From assembly GCF_009727055.1 (NCBI RefSeq), contig NC_052349.1:90670514-90734513 (forward strand): 64,000 bases of DNA, written 5' to 3'. Of the stretch, positions 1-11,988 are shown one piece after another. The notes beneath the pieces are model-generated. The model was not told the DNA's origin and did not search any database. It saw nothing but the letters and a program-made list of their open reading frames with translations. How positions within the stretch are numbered: the first letter of the stretch is position 1; the number at the start of each line of letters is the position of its first letter. A program made the translations under genes and the position numbers. Origin of the DNA: Benincasa hispida (lineage: Eukaryota > Streptophyta > Magnoliopsida > Cucurbitales > Cucurbitaceae).

Positions 1-231
1 CCCTCCCATGACGATCAGAATATGCGAACGGTGCTACAAGGTAGACCTTATTGGGATCCTCCCTAGGGTGAAAGCATGAGAGAGTCGTGAGCCTTGCAGG
101 GCCCCTTCCATGACGATCAGGAAGCATGAACAGGCATATGGTAGATAGACCATCCTACAAAAGACGCGGTTGTACTCCCTTGAGTTGTGCTTTAACTTCT
201 ACAAAAGAGTAAGAGGAACAAATTAGTAAAC

Positions 232-372
232 CTACGCCAAAAAAAAAGGCAAGTAAAGAAAAAAAAGAAAAAAAAAAGGAAAAAAAAGGAAAAAAATAAG
301 AATTTTTCTTTAAAAAAAATGAAAGAAGAAGAGGAAAAGGAGAGGAAGGAAAGATTAGAAGAAGAGTAGGGG
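232..372 (+). repeat. Purine-rich (A/G) low-complexity tract
   Basis: About 140 bases are almost entirely A and G on the plus strand. In an LTR element such a run may be a degenerate polypurine tract lying just upstream of an LTR, which would fit the LTR-like sequence to the right. The short open frame on the opposite strand is only Phe/Leu/Ser-rich low complexity and is not a gene. Confidence 0.7.
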
Positions 373-1796
373 ATGAAAATAATGGAAAGGTTTGGGGTCC
401 TATTTATAGAGTTTCCTTGGGTTCCATAACAAATTAGGAAATTCAAATCAAATAAAAGATTTGATTTAAAATATTAGATTTTTTTATCAGGTTTTCTAAT
501 TTGATTCTATCCTAATTTCAAATTAAATTAATCAAATTTCCTATTTAATTTAATCTTATTAGATTTTTTTCTCAAATTTATCTCCAACTAAGATTTAGAC
601 ATATTCCAAATTTTATTCAAAGTGAAATTTAAATTGTGGATAAAATCATAAATTAATATCTGAACATATTCTAAATTTTATTCAAAATCAAAATTGTTCA
701 ACATTGAGATTAAATTGCAAATAAAATCTCAAATTAAAATTTGGGCATATTCCAAATTTTATTCCAAATCTAAATTAGGAGACTTTTATGCTCAAGCCAA
801 ATTATTAAGGATAAAATCTCAAATTAAAATTTGGGCATATTCCAAATTTTATCCCACTTAAATCACCAAATCATACTTTTATCTCAAATTATTAAGTCAA
901 ATTAAAATTTGGGCATATTCTAAATTTTATCCTAAATCCAAATCATCAGACTTTTATCCTCAAACCAAATTATTAAGGATAAAATCTCAAATTAAAATTT
1001 GGGCATCTTCCAAATTTTATATCAAATTCATCTAAATTTAGGTTTTAAATCAAGTTGTGGGAAAGATCTAAAATTCATCCCAAAATTAAAATTTGGCCAT
1101 ATACCAAATTCAAGTATCCTATTGAGCGGATAAGAAAAAAAATCATCTTTTATTCAAATTTGGGCATATCCCAAATTTTATCTTAAATCCAAATTAAATT
1201 GGGACAAAGCTCAAAATGTTTTGTAAATTTGGCGATATTCCAAATTTTATCCCAAATTCAAGTTAAACTTATGTACTAAATTCATAGTTTAACTAACACA
1301 TCAATTGAGGTCAAATTCAAGAACAAATATATTTGGATTTTGATTCCAACTTTATATTTTTCGAGATTCATCCACTCAGGTATGTACATAAATCTCGAGA
1401 GGGGTATTTATTGAATGAGAAATTTTAGACCAATCACAAGTTGTCACGTTATTTACTAAATTAATGATGAAATTCCAAATCTTTAAATTTGGGCTCAATG
1501 AGGAGTTGACATATGTCCTAAATTGAAGTTGAAGATAAATTTCGATAACGTCACGTGGTTTTATCATGACTGTTGAATCAAATAAGATTAATTGGACCCA
1601 ATTTGATATTATTATTTAGGTCAAAGTTCAACTAAGTCCAAAAATAGACTGAATTTGACCCAAATATCAAATCAGGCCTAAATCCGATTAATTGGGCCCA
1701 AAGGCCAACCCCATGGATCAACCAGCCCAAGTCCAACTAATTGGGCCCAAAGGCCAGGCTCATGGATCAATCAAGCCCAAGCCCACCTGTGAACTC

Positions 1797-1805
1797 TATA
1801 AATAG
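1797..1805 (+). promoter_or_regulatory. TATA box of the LTR-like region
   Basis: TATAAATAG lies in a CTCTATAAATAG context, a common plant core-promoter form. The sequence 30-40 bases downstream would be the transcription start and leads into the repeat-rich part. It is a motif call with no expression evidence. Confidence 0.4.
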
Positions 1806-2264
1806 ATAAGCTCTCCTCATTTGGAGAGGTCAGCAATTCTATACTCCAAAGAGCTTAGAGAGAATTCTCTATAACCAGAAGACTCATTGACTCCTGAAGT
1901 TGATGACTCTTGAAGTTGATCATCCTTTGAAGATAAGACCTTTAAAGACACAAAGAAGTCTAGGATGAAAATAAGACCCTTGAAGACACAAAGAAATCTA
2001 CTCCTTGACTCCTGTAGCTGGTCATCCTTTGAAGGTAAGACCCTTGAAGACACAAAGAAGACTCTTCCAGGACTTCTGCTTCAAGAACATTCGGTGCTTT
2101 TCTTCTTCAGGTCAAGCACATTCACCCAACTGAGAGAGAATCAGAGAATCAAGTATTAGAGATCGAACCACATCGCATCAAATCAACTTCAATATCAACA
2201 CTAACTTAAGTTCAACTCCACGAAACAAGTTTCTCTAGAAGCCTCATGTGAACACTAATCCTCC

Positions 2265-2535
2265 AATAAGATCAACAAGCCTAAAGGCCGATCATCCAAG
2301 AAGGTCATCAAGCCCAAAGGCCGATCATCCAAGAAGATCATCAAGCCCAAAGCCCGATCATCCAAGAAGATCATCAAGCCCAAAGCCCGATCATCCAAGA
2401 AGATCATCAAGCCCAAAGGCCAATCATCCAAGAAGATCATCGAGCCCAAAGGCCGATCATCCAAGAAAATCAACAAGCCCAAAGACCGATCACCCAAGAA
2501 GATCAACAAGCCCAAAGGCCGATCACCCAAAGGCC
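2265..2535 (+). repeat. 33-bp tandem repeat array, about 8 units
   Basis: Units of 33 bases, each containing AGCCCAAAGGCCGATCATCC followed by AAGAAGATCATCA, are repeated about eight times with few changes. Because 33 is divisible by three, every frame without a stop in one unit stays open through the array. This produces an 11-residue repeat (SSPKADHPRRS-like) on the plus strand and another on the minus strand. Both open frames are best explained as by-products of the repeat, not as proteins. Confidence 0.85.
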
Positions 2536-2690
2536 TTTATAGTTTATTTTGAAAGCATCAAAATACTGTGTATTAGAGATTGTACTCACTTTCCACAAAA
2601 TTAATACAAATACAAAATTCAAGTTCCGCGAAATAATTTTTTCTTGAAATCTCGTCGAACACACTTCTCTATTATTTTTTTTCCCTTTTT

Positions 2691-4760
2691 ACAAGAGTAA
2701 AGACTAAAAAGCATTTGGGAGAACATATCCTTGGTCGTCGATGATTTCTAATATGTTAATATTCTTCGGTTGCAAAATATACTATTATTATTAAGACTAT
2801 TTTCAAATATAAAAAAATAAAATAAAATATTTATATATATTATAAAATTTTACTGTCTATCTGCGATACACGGAAGGATAGACTCTGATATTTTGCTATT
2901 ATTTATAAATATTTTCAATAATTTTTCATTTAAAATATTTTTTTCTTATTATTATTATTTTATTTTTTTTTATTTAAAATACTTTTGGTCACAATACTTT
3001 TATGAAAATAATAATTTAGTCTTTGAACATTAATAGGTAATGAATTAGTCCTGTACTATCGGATGTGTAACAATTTGGTTCTTAAACTTTAATAACCAAC
3101 CATTTAGTCATTGTACTTCGTAATTTGTAATGATTTAGTCCATCATAGATTTTTCATCAAAATCAATTGTAAATTTTTATTAGACTTTAAAGTTCATTAA
3201 AAAAAAATATTGATTCCCCAATCAGTTTATAAGCCCATGTGTGTGTAAAATTGTTAGTAATTATCCTAAAAAGTTTTCATCTTTCACGATTAGAACCTTT
3301 TTTTAACAATTTATTATAATAATTTTTTCTTGGTTGGGATCATATGTAACCTTTCCCACACGATTATCTCGAGATCCAATTTACTTTTGTAGATCGCAAC
3401 AAAATCACTCAGAAGGGTATTAGATTACATAAAGTTTCATCTCAAAACCAATTGACAAGGAGAGGAGTAACCCATCTATCTTATGAAGAGTGTGAGATCC
3501 TTTGATTTTTCCAATATGGAATCATTGACAAGAGAAAAACAAAAAATTCGTAAATCCATTTAGAAATTCTCAATTCAGACAACTGCAGAAACAAAATTTG
3601 GGAATACGATGTGGGAATTTGAAGAAGGTTTGAAAAAGATTACGTAAGATTTGAGAAATATTTACATAAAATCTCGATCTTCGTTCTGTTGAGATTCCAT
3701 CAGTTGATAATTGGATGTTCGATGAAAAAAAAAGTTATTTTAAATCTCAAGGTCGATTTTAGTTAGGAAGGACCGAAAAAAACTATTCCAACAAGTTTTC
3801 AAAAGGATGCTAATTGTAAAAGATGAAAAAATTTTAGGGTTATTTCGAACAATTTTCTATTCATTTTCCCATTATTTTTTATGCAAGGTGGGTCCTATAA
3901 TATGTATAATTTAACATAATCACAAAATACACCCTCCTAATTGGTTAGACATTACATTAATAAAATAAACCAAATATATGGTATATTTGAGAGTGATTTT
4001 GAAATAGTTAAAAGCATTATATGAAACATACTTTTAATAATTCAAAATCAATTTGGATGATATGAAAATTTCATTTGAAAGTATAAAATAAAAATTAAAT
4101 ATTAAATTAATTTTGAGTGATTAAGATGTTTTTCAAAGTGATTTTGAAATATATAACAAAAGTGATTTTTTAACAATTTTGAAATTACTCCCAAACACAT
4201 GTTATACCAATTATTATTCCTCATGTTGTAAATGTGATTATTTTTAGACCATAAATGCTTGCTTTGCAATTATAGGTCAAATTTTCATTATTTTTCTCAA
4301 AATATATCTATCATCCCTTCCCTTGTTTACTTTGTTTGATTTTTTTTTTCTTTTTATAATATGTGAAGAGGGAGAATCACACATTTTGACCTTGAAGACG
4401 ATAGTATAAATTTATACCAATTTAATCATACTCATCAACTTTTTCAAGCTTTTATGAATTCAAATATGAGGTTTATTATATGATCTCTAAACTTTAGTTA
4501 AATTGCGAGTTTGGCCCTTAAACTTTCAACTTTGTGTCCATTTAATTCTTGAACTTGAAAATGGATCAAATAACTCATTGAGCTTTAAATTAATAGGTTC
4601 CTAAATTTAAGGAAAGGTCAAATAGATCCTCATACTTTCATTTATGTGTCTAATTGATGGTTGAAGTACTTTCAGTTTTGTGTCAATATATTTTTGACAT
4701 ATTTGATAATTTATATTATTTGAAATTTATGGATTTATTATATACCCATTTGAAAATTAA
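2691..4760. other. AT-rich intergenic stretch without a gene
   Basis: No coding domain is seen on either strand. The parts at about 2990-3150 and 4480-4660 contain phrases like TTTAGTCCTTGTACTT or TTAAACTTT, typical of plant noncoding repeats related to foldback or Mutator-like elements. No complete terminal repeats could be drawn. The remainder is AT-rich single-copy-looking DNA. Confidence 0.5.
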
Positions 4761-5023
4761 GAGTCCGTTTGATAACATTTCCATTTTTCATTTCTATTTC
4801 TTGTTTCTTGTTTCTTGTTTCATGTTTTCTGTTTCCTATTTTTTAAGAACTAGAACTAGAAATATATTTTATAATTATTTTTGTTTCTTGTTTTTTGAAA
4901 AAAAAAACCAGGAACAAAAACTTATTTGACAATCATTTCTTGTTTCTCATTTTTTGCATCTTTTTCCCAAACATTTTCTGATGTTTTATAATTTACATAT
5001 AATTTAATTATATAAAATAAACA

Positions 5024-5033
5024 NNNNNNNNNN
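5024..5033. other. Assembly gap of ten Ns
   Basis: Ten undetermined bases mark a scaffold or gap-fill join in an AT-rich region. The true missing length is unknown. Confidence 0.97.
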
Positions 5034-5315
5034 CATTAAAATATAGAAATTAATTATTAAATATTTACATTATGAAATATACATAAGTCCCAATGTAAAA
5101 ATAGTAACAATAATACAATTGTTTCTATCATTCATATGTTGCTAAAATTTGATTTCCAATATTATTTCTCACTTAAATTACTTTGACTCAAATTCAACTC
5201 ATTATATTATAATTTAAATGTCGTGATTGTAAAATATTAAAGTGAACCTAAATGAATGTCTCAGAAAACAAAATTTATATATTATAAAATTCTAACTAGT
5301 TTTAAATGTACTAAA

Positions 5316-6623
5316 TGTAGGATTTGAATCTTCAGCGGAAGTGATTGATTGCCTTTGTGTAAGTGAATTCATTTTGGAAAGAAACTTAAAATAGAGAAAT
5401 TACGATATAATAATAAATACACACAATGTCTAAGCATACTTTCTAAAAAGCAAGGAGAAAGGGAAGAATGGTTTACTCACCCTTGATGAAAATCTCTGCT
5501 TCTTGTTTTCCTCTACCCAAAGATCACGACACTACTTTTCCTCACGAACACAGCAAGATCAAATCTCTAACACAAGACACCACCATCAAAACCTTCATTA
5601 CATTCTCAAGGTAAGAACCAAGAAGGAGTTGTGGGATCCTTGAGTTTTGGTGAAGGAAAGAGATTTCTTTCGGAGAGAGTTTTTGAGAGGAAGAAGAATG
5701 CAAAGTAAAAAACTTCTCAAGACCAATATGACAACTCTAAAGGAGAGTGAATAGAGTTTAATCAAATTAATTAAAACTTTTTACTAATGTGAGTCCAATT
5801 AAACAAATTAACAAACATTTGCTAACAAGTAATTTACACAATAAATTTATACAAATAATTTCATTTTGAATTAAACAAGAAATTAACCATCACACTTTAA
5901 AGTACAATTTTTAAATCTAATAAAAGGAATGGTAAATGATATACAAATTTAAGAACTACCAATCAAAATAAACATATATGAGCAATTAAATTTAAGAACA
6001 AAAATTGTAAATAATTTCAAGCAATAAAATTTAAGAACAAATTAATTACAAAATTAAATAGTTGAGAGATAGAGAAATTGATAACGAGAATTTTATAGTG
6101 GTTCGGCACAACTGGCCTACATCTACTTCCCAAGCTCTTCTTGGGTTTGTCACTCAAAATTACTCTTTTCATAGCTTAGAGTCGAACCATTACAATATTC
6201 TTTTTTCAGGTGCAAGAATAAACTTGATTCTATCCATGATTGAGGATCAAATTGTTACAACTCTTTTTTCGGGATCAAGAGAAAACCTTACAATGGATTT
6301 GAAATGAAGCATGATATGAGGAAAACTCTCTCAAATAGTAGATTTACAAATTAAAGCTCTCAATGAACCAATCCTCACAACTTAAAATATCTCTCTCAAG
6401 AAGAAGATGAAAATAAGAAAATTGAAGCTCAAAGAGAGCAACCATGGAAGCTTTGTATTTTTGGAGAGGATTGAAAATTATGAAAATTGTTCTGAACATT
6501 TAAAGAAGAATATGAGTTTAAACAAAGAGGAAAAATTGTTGGAAACCACATTTAATTTGGACCATTGGATATTGGAAAAGAAAATTGAATGGTGGAGATT
6601 TAAACCAAAGTTAGATACAAACA

Positions 6624-6675
<52 letters not shown>

Positions 6676-9551
6676 TTTTCTTTTAAAACCTAAGAAAAAG
6701 TAAAAGTTCATCACGTGTCCAACTAGCCGTTAGACACAAACATAAAATAATATTAAATTTATTTTCATTTTAAAATCAATCCAAAAATTAAAAGCCCACA
6801 ATGTATCATTCCTTCTATACTCAAGTGACACCTTTTAATTGGTCTATTTTGATTAAAAAAAAAATGTCATGTCATCAGTTTGAGATTTTTTCGTTAAGCT
6901 TGTTTCGCCTATACTTCTTCATTTGAGCTCTAATTTGAGCGATTCAAATTGCGTTGGAATCGTTGTTCCGCGTTCTACATAATAGACATTTCAAAACACT
7001 CAAATTGTCAAAAGTAGATTTGTTATCATCAAAAAATTAATAAATAAATTAATTAATTAATTTGAGGTTAAGGGCAAAAAAGCCTACAAGTTTCACATAT
7101 CTTCCCTACTTCCTCTTATGTGATTTTATGTTATGAGTGAGTGAGGGGAGTTTCCTCTTTGGTGTGATCACAAACGTGTTTCTTCTCTCAAACACGAACA
7201 AATATAACGAACATAACAGCAAACTCTTTGCTCCTTGGACACTACCACAAAGGAGTTTTCCTTGTTATCTTCAATGATAGAATCACATGAAAGGAGTGGG
7301 CTTCCTTGTGATTAATTCTGGTGAAGGAAATTTTATGTTCTTAGTTGAGAGAATTTTTTAGAGCAATCAGTTGAAGAAGATGATTGAATGAAGAAGATGA
7401 ATGTTCTGTGTTTTAAAAAATACACGTTCTTATCCTGATAACCATCTATGTTGGTTATTAGTATGTGAGAGAGAGGAGTTATTAATTTTGAATTCAAAAT
7501 TCAAAATTAAATTATATTAAACCAATTTGATATAATTAAATCCAAATTATATGTTATATCTCATATAACATATAACCTATAGTTTATTATATCGCAAACT
7601 TATCGTTTATTTTCTCTCACATATCCTATAATATTAATATGAATCACATGCACATTAATTTTAACCTATGGTTTCTATATAAATCATATTTATATAGTTT
7701 GATATTTGAATCATATTCAAATAACAACTTCTTTCATCCAACTATATAGTTTTAATATGAATTACATTCATATTAATTTTAACCTATTGTTTTTATATGG
7801 ATCATATTCATATAATCAATATTTGAATCATATTCGAATATTCTCTCTCGTTAAAACTTTATATTATAATGTATGGCATACATTATATTTTATAATATAA
7901 TTTATCAACATATATTATATTATTTGTATCTGATACAATTAATTTCTTTTTATTAATTTGAACAATTCAAATTAAACCAAAATTAGTTTGATTCTCATTC
8001 ATCCTTATTGAGCTTACCAAGGGATCCTGTGTACCTACAGATTGAAGCTGCAATGATTACCAGGGGACCCTATGGACCTACACATTGAAGCTCCAATGAT
8101 ACGAGATTAATTAATTAAACTCTTTAACTAAATTAATCATCATTCATTAACTGTTGACTACTCTATTAAAGACTAACAACTGTACTCTTTGCATCGTAGA
8201 TATATTTTTGTGTCCATTGGATATAACCAATCAACAGTGCATTAACCCTTCACAAATTGCTCATAAGTACAGTTGGGTCAAAATTATCGTTTTACCTCTG
8301 TAATTACATCTAACTCCTTAAGTACCACTTATCCCTCTAATGAACAATTAGTCATAATCTCACTATAACTAGACCCTTATCTGGCCAATGAGAGGTGAGG
8401 GCCCTCATTGTTCAAGACCCTGAATCAACCCTTAAGAGAGAAATTAACCTACTTACCCTAACAAAAAGGAGTGAATTCTATGTTATGTAGTTGAATTTTT
8501 AGCTCCCAAATCAGACGAATCTCCAAAATGGTAGGCATATTGAGTCGGTGAATCTGACCACTCTCACCTATACAAATCAAATAATTGCCAATATAGACAA
8601 AAGTTCACAACTCACTCAGGATTAAGGTCAAGTCATCTAATCATCCTAGTGAAATGTAAATCTCTTCTAGCAATGGTGTTATAAAGAGAGACTAATCATA
8701 TCGTGGTTCGATCTTATATAAATTCTTTGTATAGGATACCCTCGCTCACATGTCTCCACATAAATGATCATCAGATCATTTGTAACACTTTACAATAATT
8801 GTAATAATTAAAAAGCAGTTCATATCCGTAGTGTTACTATGATAAGGTCCCTAACTTTATCCATCTACTACAGACCGTTCAGGTTATCACTTAAACATGA
8901 TCCACCTGTATATCTCCACATACATGTTTAAGTTATATAAAATAACCTAGGATTTTAGTTTATTGGATTGAGTTAGTGCCCATAAAATAATAATTATTTT
9001 ATTAATAATAATAATTTTATTAATAATAATTTTTTTATACAAATTTACAAATTATGAGAATATAAGAGAGTTTTGGGACAACAACAATCTCAACATGGTC
9101 ATCTTGGTGAAATGTAAGTCTCTTCAAGTAACGTTGTTTTAAAGAGAGATTGACATTTCGTTATTTGGTCTTATGCATATTCTTTGTATAGGATACTCCC
9201 ACTCGCATGTCTCCACATGAACGATTAAAATCAGACCGTTTGTAACACTTTACAACAATCGTAACAATTACAAAGTGGATCATATCCATACTGTCACTAG
9301 GATAAGGTACCCAACCTTATTCCATATACTACAGACTTTTCGGGTTGTTACTTAAACATAATCCAATTGTATGTCAACCACATACATGTTTAAGTTACAT
9401 TAAATAACCTTGGATTTTAGTTTATTGGATTTGGGTTAATGCAAACTAAATGTCAAATAAAATAATACTTTATTTTATTAAATAAATAATTTGTGTGCAA
9501 ATAATTTACAAACTATGAAACCCACAAGATTTAGGACATCAACCCCAATAC
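5316..9551 (-). mobile_element. Composite copia-type LTR insertion, target duplication CTAAA
   Basis: The block starts with TG at 5316 and ends with CAACCCCAATA at 9551. It is flanked by identical CTAAA copies (5311-5315 and 9552-9556), the 5-bp duplication expected for LTR retroelements. Read on the minus strand it begins TATTGGGGTTGATGTCC, the signature start of the LTR family found across this window. It is not one simple LTR. The stretch 8640-9000 is repeated at about 9103-9460, and an inner LTR with the start TGTTGAGATTG on the minus strand ends at 9095, so a second LTR is nested inside. The part at about 5870-6850 (with TGGTTCGGCACAA and a long TA run) looks like a further unrelated insertion. 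No polyprotein domains are present. Confidence 0.6.
6630..6673. repeat. (TA)n microsatellite
   Basis: A nearly pure TA dinucleotide run of just over 40 bases lies inside the composite LTR insertion. It creates the Tyr/Ile repeat at the end of a spurious open frame. Confidence 0.95.
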
Positions 9552-9989
9552 TAAAATAATAATTTAAAATTTAAAATATTATGAAAACATACATATTGTA
9601 AGATTTAAAATTTAAATTTCAAAAAATATTTCAATATACATATTGACCTAGAAATATAAAACAAAAATAAAATAAAATAGATATTCCTTACATGGGAATT
9701 AAACTCAGGACCCCAAAACAAATGAATGATGTGGGTACGCCTACCAATTGGCCAAGTTCAAATTTTGGGGTATGTCAGAAACAAAATCAATAATATAGAA
9801 AAAGAGAAACTACTTTTTGTAATTTCTCAAATTTAGTTCCATTTTAAAAAACGTTTCTCAAATTTTAGAAATAAGAATTAGAAAACAAAATCTGACAATA
9901 TTGAAAGCAAAAGTTAATACGATACGAAAATGTTATCAAACGGTCATATGTCCGTGGCCATCTTATTATCATATGAGGGAGTCTGGATG

Positions 9990-10990
9990 GAAAAGAGGTT
10001 AGGGCAACTTTTCTGCCTGGGGATACTGATTTAATTTTATTTATTCCATTGAATGGCTTGAGGTAGGATGATGAGATTTACGGGGCTCCACTTTTCGAAA
10101 TGCGTACAAATTGGGATTTGGTTTGGCTGATGAGAGTCAGGGAGCTTCGGCGAGTGTCGAGCCTGTGATTAAGTTATGGAAAAGGTTGTGGCAATGCTCG
10201 TTGCCTCTGAAAGTGAAAATCAGTTGCTAGAGAATCCTAAATGATATTATACATACGAGGATGAATTTGGGTCAAAGAGGGATTGTCTTGGATATCCGGT
10301 GTCCATTGTGTTCCAGAGAGGCTAAAACAAAAGTTCATATGATGTGGAACTGTTGTGGGACCAAAAAAGTTGGGTACTATTTTTACTCTGCTAACGTAGT
10401 GTCATTTTTTGTGGCGGGGATAGGGGATAGGGGATCAGCGCTAGACTACTTTGGTTGTCTTCGAGGTGGTGATGTGGTGCATTTGAGAGTGGCACAACCG
10501 TGTGGTTTTTCGCATTGAAGATCAAGGAGTGGGGACCTTATTGGAGTTAATTCATAGTTCCATTCTATCTTTTTGGAGGAGTGTGGAGGTGCAATCGGGA
10601 CCTTTAGAAATTCTTCGGGGCTTGCATGCGCACGAGGGGCAGGGCTCTATGGATTGAATTAGATGGGCTACGCCTCTTGATGGGTGGCTAGCTCTATTGT
10701 GTGATGCTACGTGTGACGCTAATCTATGTAAATGAGGTATCAGTTGGGTTCTGCGAGATCATTTGGGAGTGCTACTTACTGTTGGGGTGAAACCTCTAAA
10801 AGAACCATATAATGAGCTTTAGGGGCTCATCTCGATCTTCAGTTTCATCATGTTCATCGTTCTCAGAATTTAGTTGGGTTGGACCATTGGACAGTGGATG
10901 GGTCTCAATCTCATTATTGGCCGGACTAGTTTCCTGTGTGGTTATGTTGTCGAGGCTGATACAGCCAATTAGTCTTTATGTTCGGAAAAA
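9990..10990 (+). pseudogene. Broken LINE-type (non-LTR) retrotransposon 3' part: zf-RVT and RNase H-like domains
   Basis: Translation in shifting frames gives a recognisable zinc-binding reverse-transcriptase domain. Around 10170-10350 the pattern LWKRLWQCSLPLKVKI, then TRMNLGQRGI, then CPLC and a later H..WNC follows the plant LINE zf-RVT order. From about 10660-10790 the translated phrases LLCDAT and GISWVLRDHLGVLL match the RNase H-like (RVT_3) domain, whose family pattern is a CDA motif followed by a G-x-hydrophobic strand. Stops and frameshifts break every frame. An A-run at 10985-10996 may be the poly(A) tail. The upstream RT and endonuclease parts are absent, as in 5'-truncated LINE copies. 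Confidence 0.62.
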
Positions 10991-10997
10991 AAAAAAA

Positions 10998-11763
10998 CCT
11001 TATTAAAGATCATATTTATTAGTCAAATAAACATAATTCAACTAGCGTTAAAGCTTCCCTATCAACTTTGATGTTAAAGTTTTCATTCCATCATCCTACT
11101 TATTGTAAAAACAAAATAATAATAATAATTAAAAAAAGTTCAGATTTATTAAACACAAATTTAATGGATTAGATTTGTCAAAAAAATATATATTAATGAC
11201 TTGGAGACTAAACTTGTATCATAAGCGTTTATTAGAAAATCACTTTGATGATTGAAATTTGGATTATATATACTTGTATTTAGATATGGTTAACACGTTT
11301 ACTTTTTGTTATTTGTATCTCATATGCCCCTAAACTTTCCATTTTTAATCTAATTGTTCCTCAATCTATTCGAGATCTTTTAAAAGTCATGCATCTATGA
11401 AAATTGAAAACTTAAAGTTCTATTAGACATAAATTTAAGTTTCTTTCAAATTTTCATTGAACTATGTTCACTTTGACAACATATAATTTAATCTAATAAT
11501 TATGTCATATTAGTATTTCATTAAAAAAAAGTCAATGATATAATAAAAATATACTCTAAAATCCAAATGATATATTTATGTCATATTAATATTATGTCAT
11601 CATGTTTAAATAAGAGTAACTAAGACCTATAATTTAATTTGATAATAATGATGCTTAACTCAACTGCTTAATAAATATATACTCGATCAAGAGGTCAAAG
11701 ATTCAAAATTTTTCACCCACGTGATATTGAATTCAAAAGAAAAAGAAAGAAAGAAAGAAAAAG
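10998..11763. other. AT-rich intergenic stretch without a gene
   Basis: No protein domain is visible. The middle contains phrases such as CCCCTAAACTTTCC that also occur in other noncoding repeats here. A short GAAA-rich run (about 11738-11763) directly precedes the foldback element. Confidence 0.5.
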
Positions 11764-11963
11764 CTAAATTACAAATTTGGTTCCTATGATTTGAAGTTAA
11801 TTTTTAGTCCCTATGGTTTAACAAAACCTAAAAAATATCCCTATGGTTTGATAAAATCCTCATAAATAATCTTTAATGTATGAACTATTTATGAAAGTCT
11901 TATCAAACCTAGAGACTAAATTCTAACTTTATTCAAATTATAGAGATCAAATTTGTAATTTAG
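11764..11963. mobile_element. 200-bp foldback MITE
   Basis: The first roughly 31 bases (CTAAATTACAAATTTGGTTC and on) are matched by the reverse complement of the last 31 (CTAAATTACAAATTTGATCT and on), with only a few differences. The interior also pairs partly, so nearly the whole element can fold back. There is no coding capacity. The flanks are A-rich, so a target duplication cannot be judged. It fits a short non-autonomous DNA transposon, possibly Mutator-like. Confidence 0.55.
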
Positions 11964-11988
11964 TAAAAAAAAAAAAAAAAAACCTTAA

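Larger units (their letters stand above)
1..2690 (+). repeat. LTR-like region of an unclassified retroelement (probably Gypsy type)
   Basis: No protein-coding domain is visible. The stretch has the anatomy of a long LTR read on the plus strand: a purine-rich tract near its left side, an AT-rich block in which a phrase like TTTGGGCATATTCCAAATTTTAT recurs about every 100-150 bases (about 600-1260), a TATA box at 1797, then a transcribed-looking part with tandem repeats, and two similar tails (about 2212-2250 and 2618-2660) containing CGAAA followed by a TTTCT-rich run and a GAACAC end. Short phrases are repeated at 1-10 and 107-120. No primer-binding site, polyprotein or target duplication could be located, so the class assignment is an inference and both boundaries are approximate. 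Confidence 0.4.
4761..9946. mobile_element. Candidate DNA transposon ends, interrupted by an LTR insertion
   Basis: The left end reads GTCCGTTTGATAACATTT and the right end, reverse-complemented, reads GACCGTTTGATAACATTT, giving inverted ends of about 18 bases. Both inner flanks are rich in TTTCTTGTTT-type runs, as in many plant non-autonomous PIF/Harbinger or hAT elements. Almost all of the interior (5316-9551) is a later LTR insertion with its own target duplication. The original element would have been only about 0.95 kb. No transposase remains and no clear target duplication was found for the outer element. Confidence 0.35.

Noticed and set aside
192..446. Minus-strand frame of 84 codons, Phe/Leu/Ser-rich
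   Set aside because: It is the reading of a purine-rich low-complexity tract; no domain and extreme composition.
2255..2604. Two overlapping open frames of 91 and 118 codons
   Set aside because: Both follow from the 33-bp tandem array, whose unit is a multiple of three.
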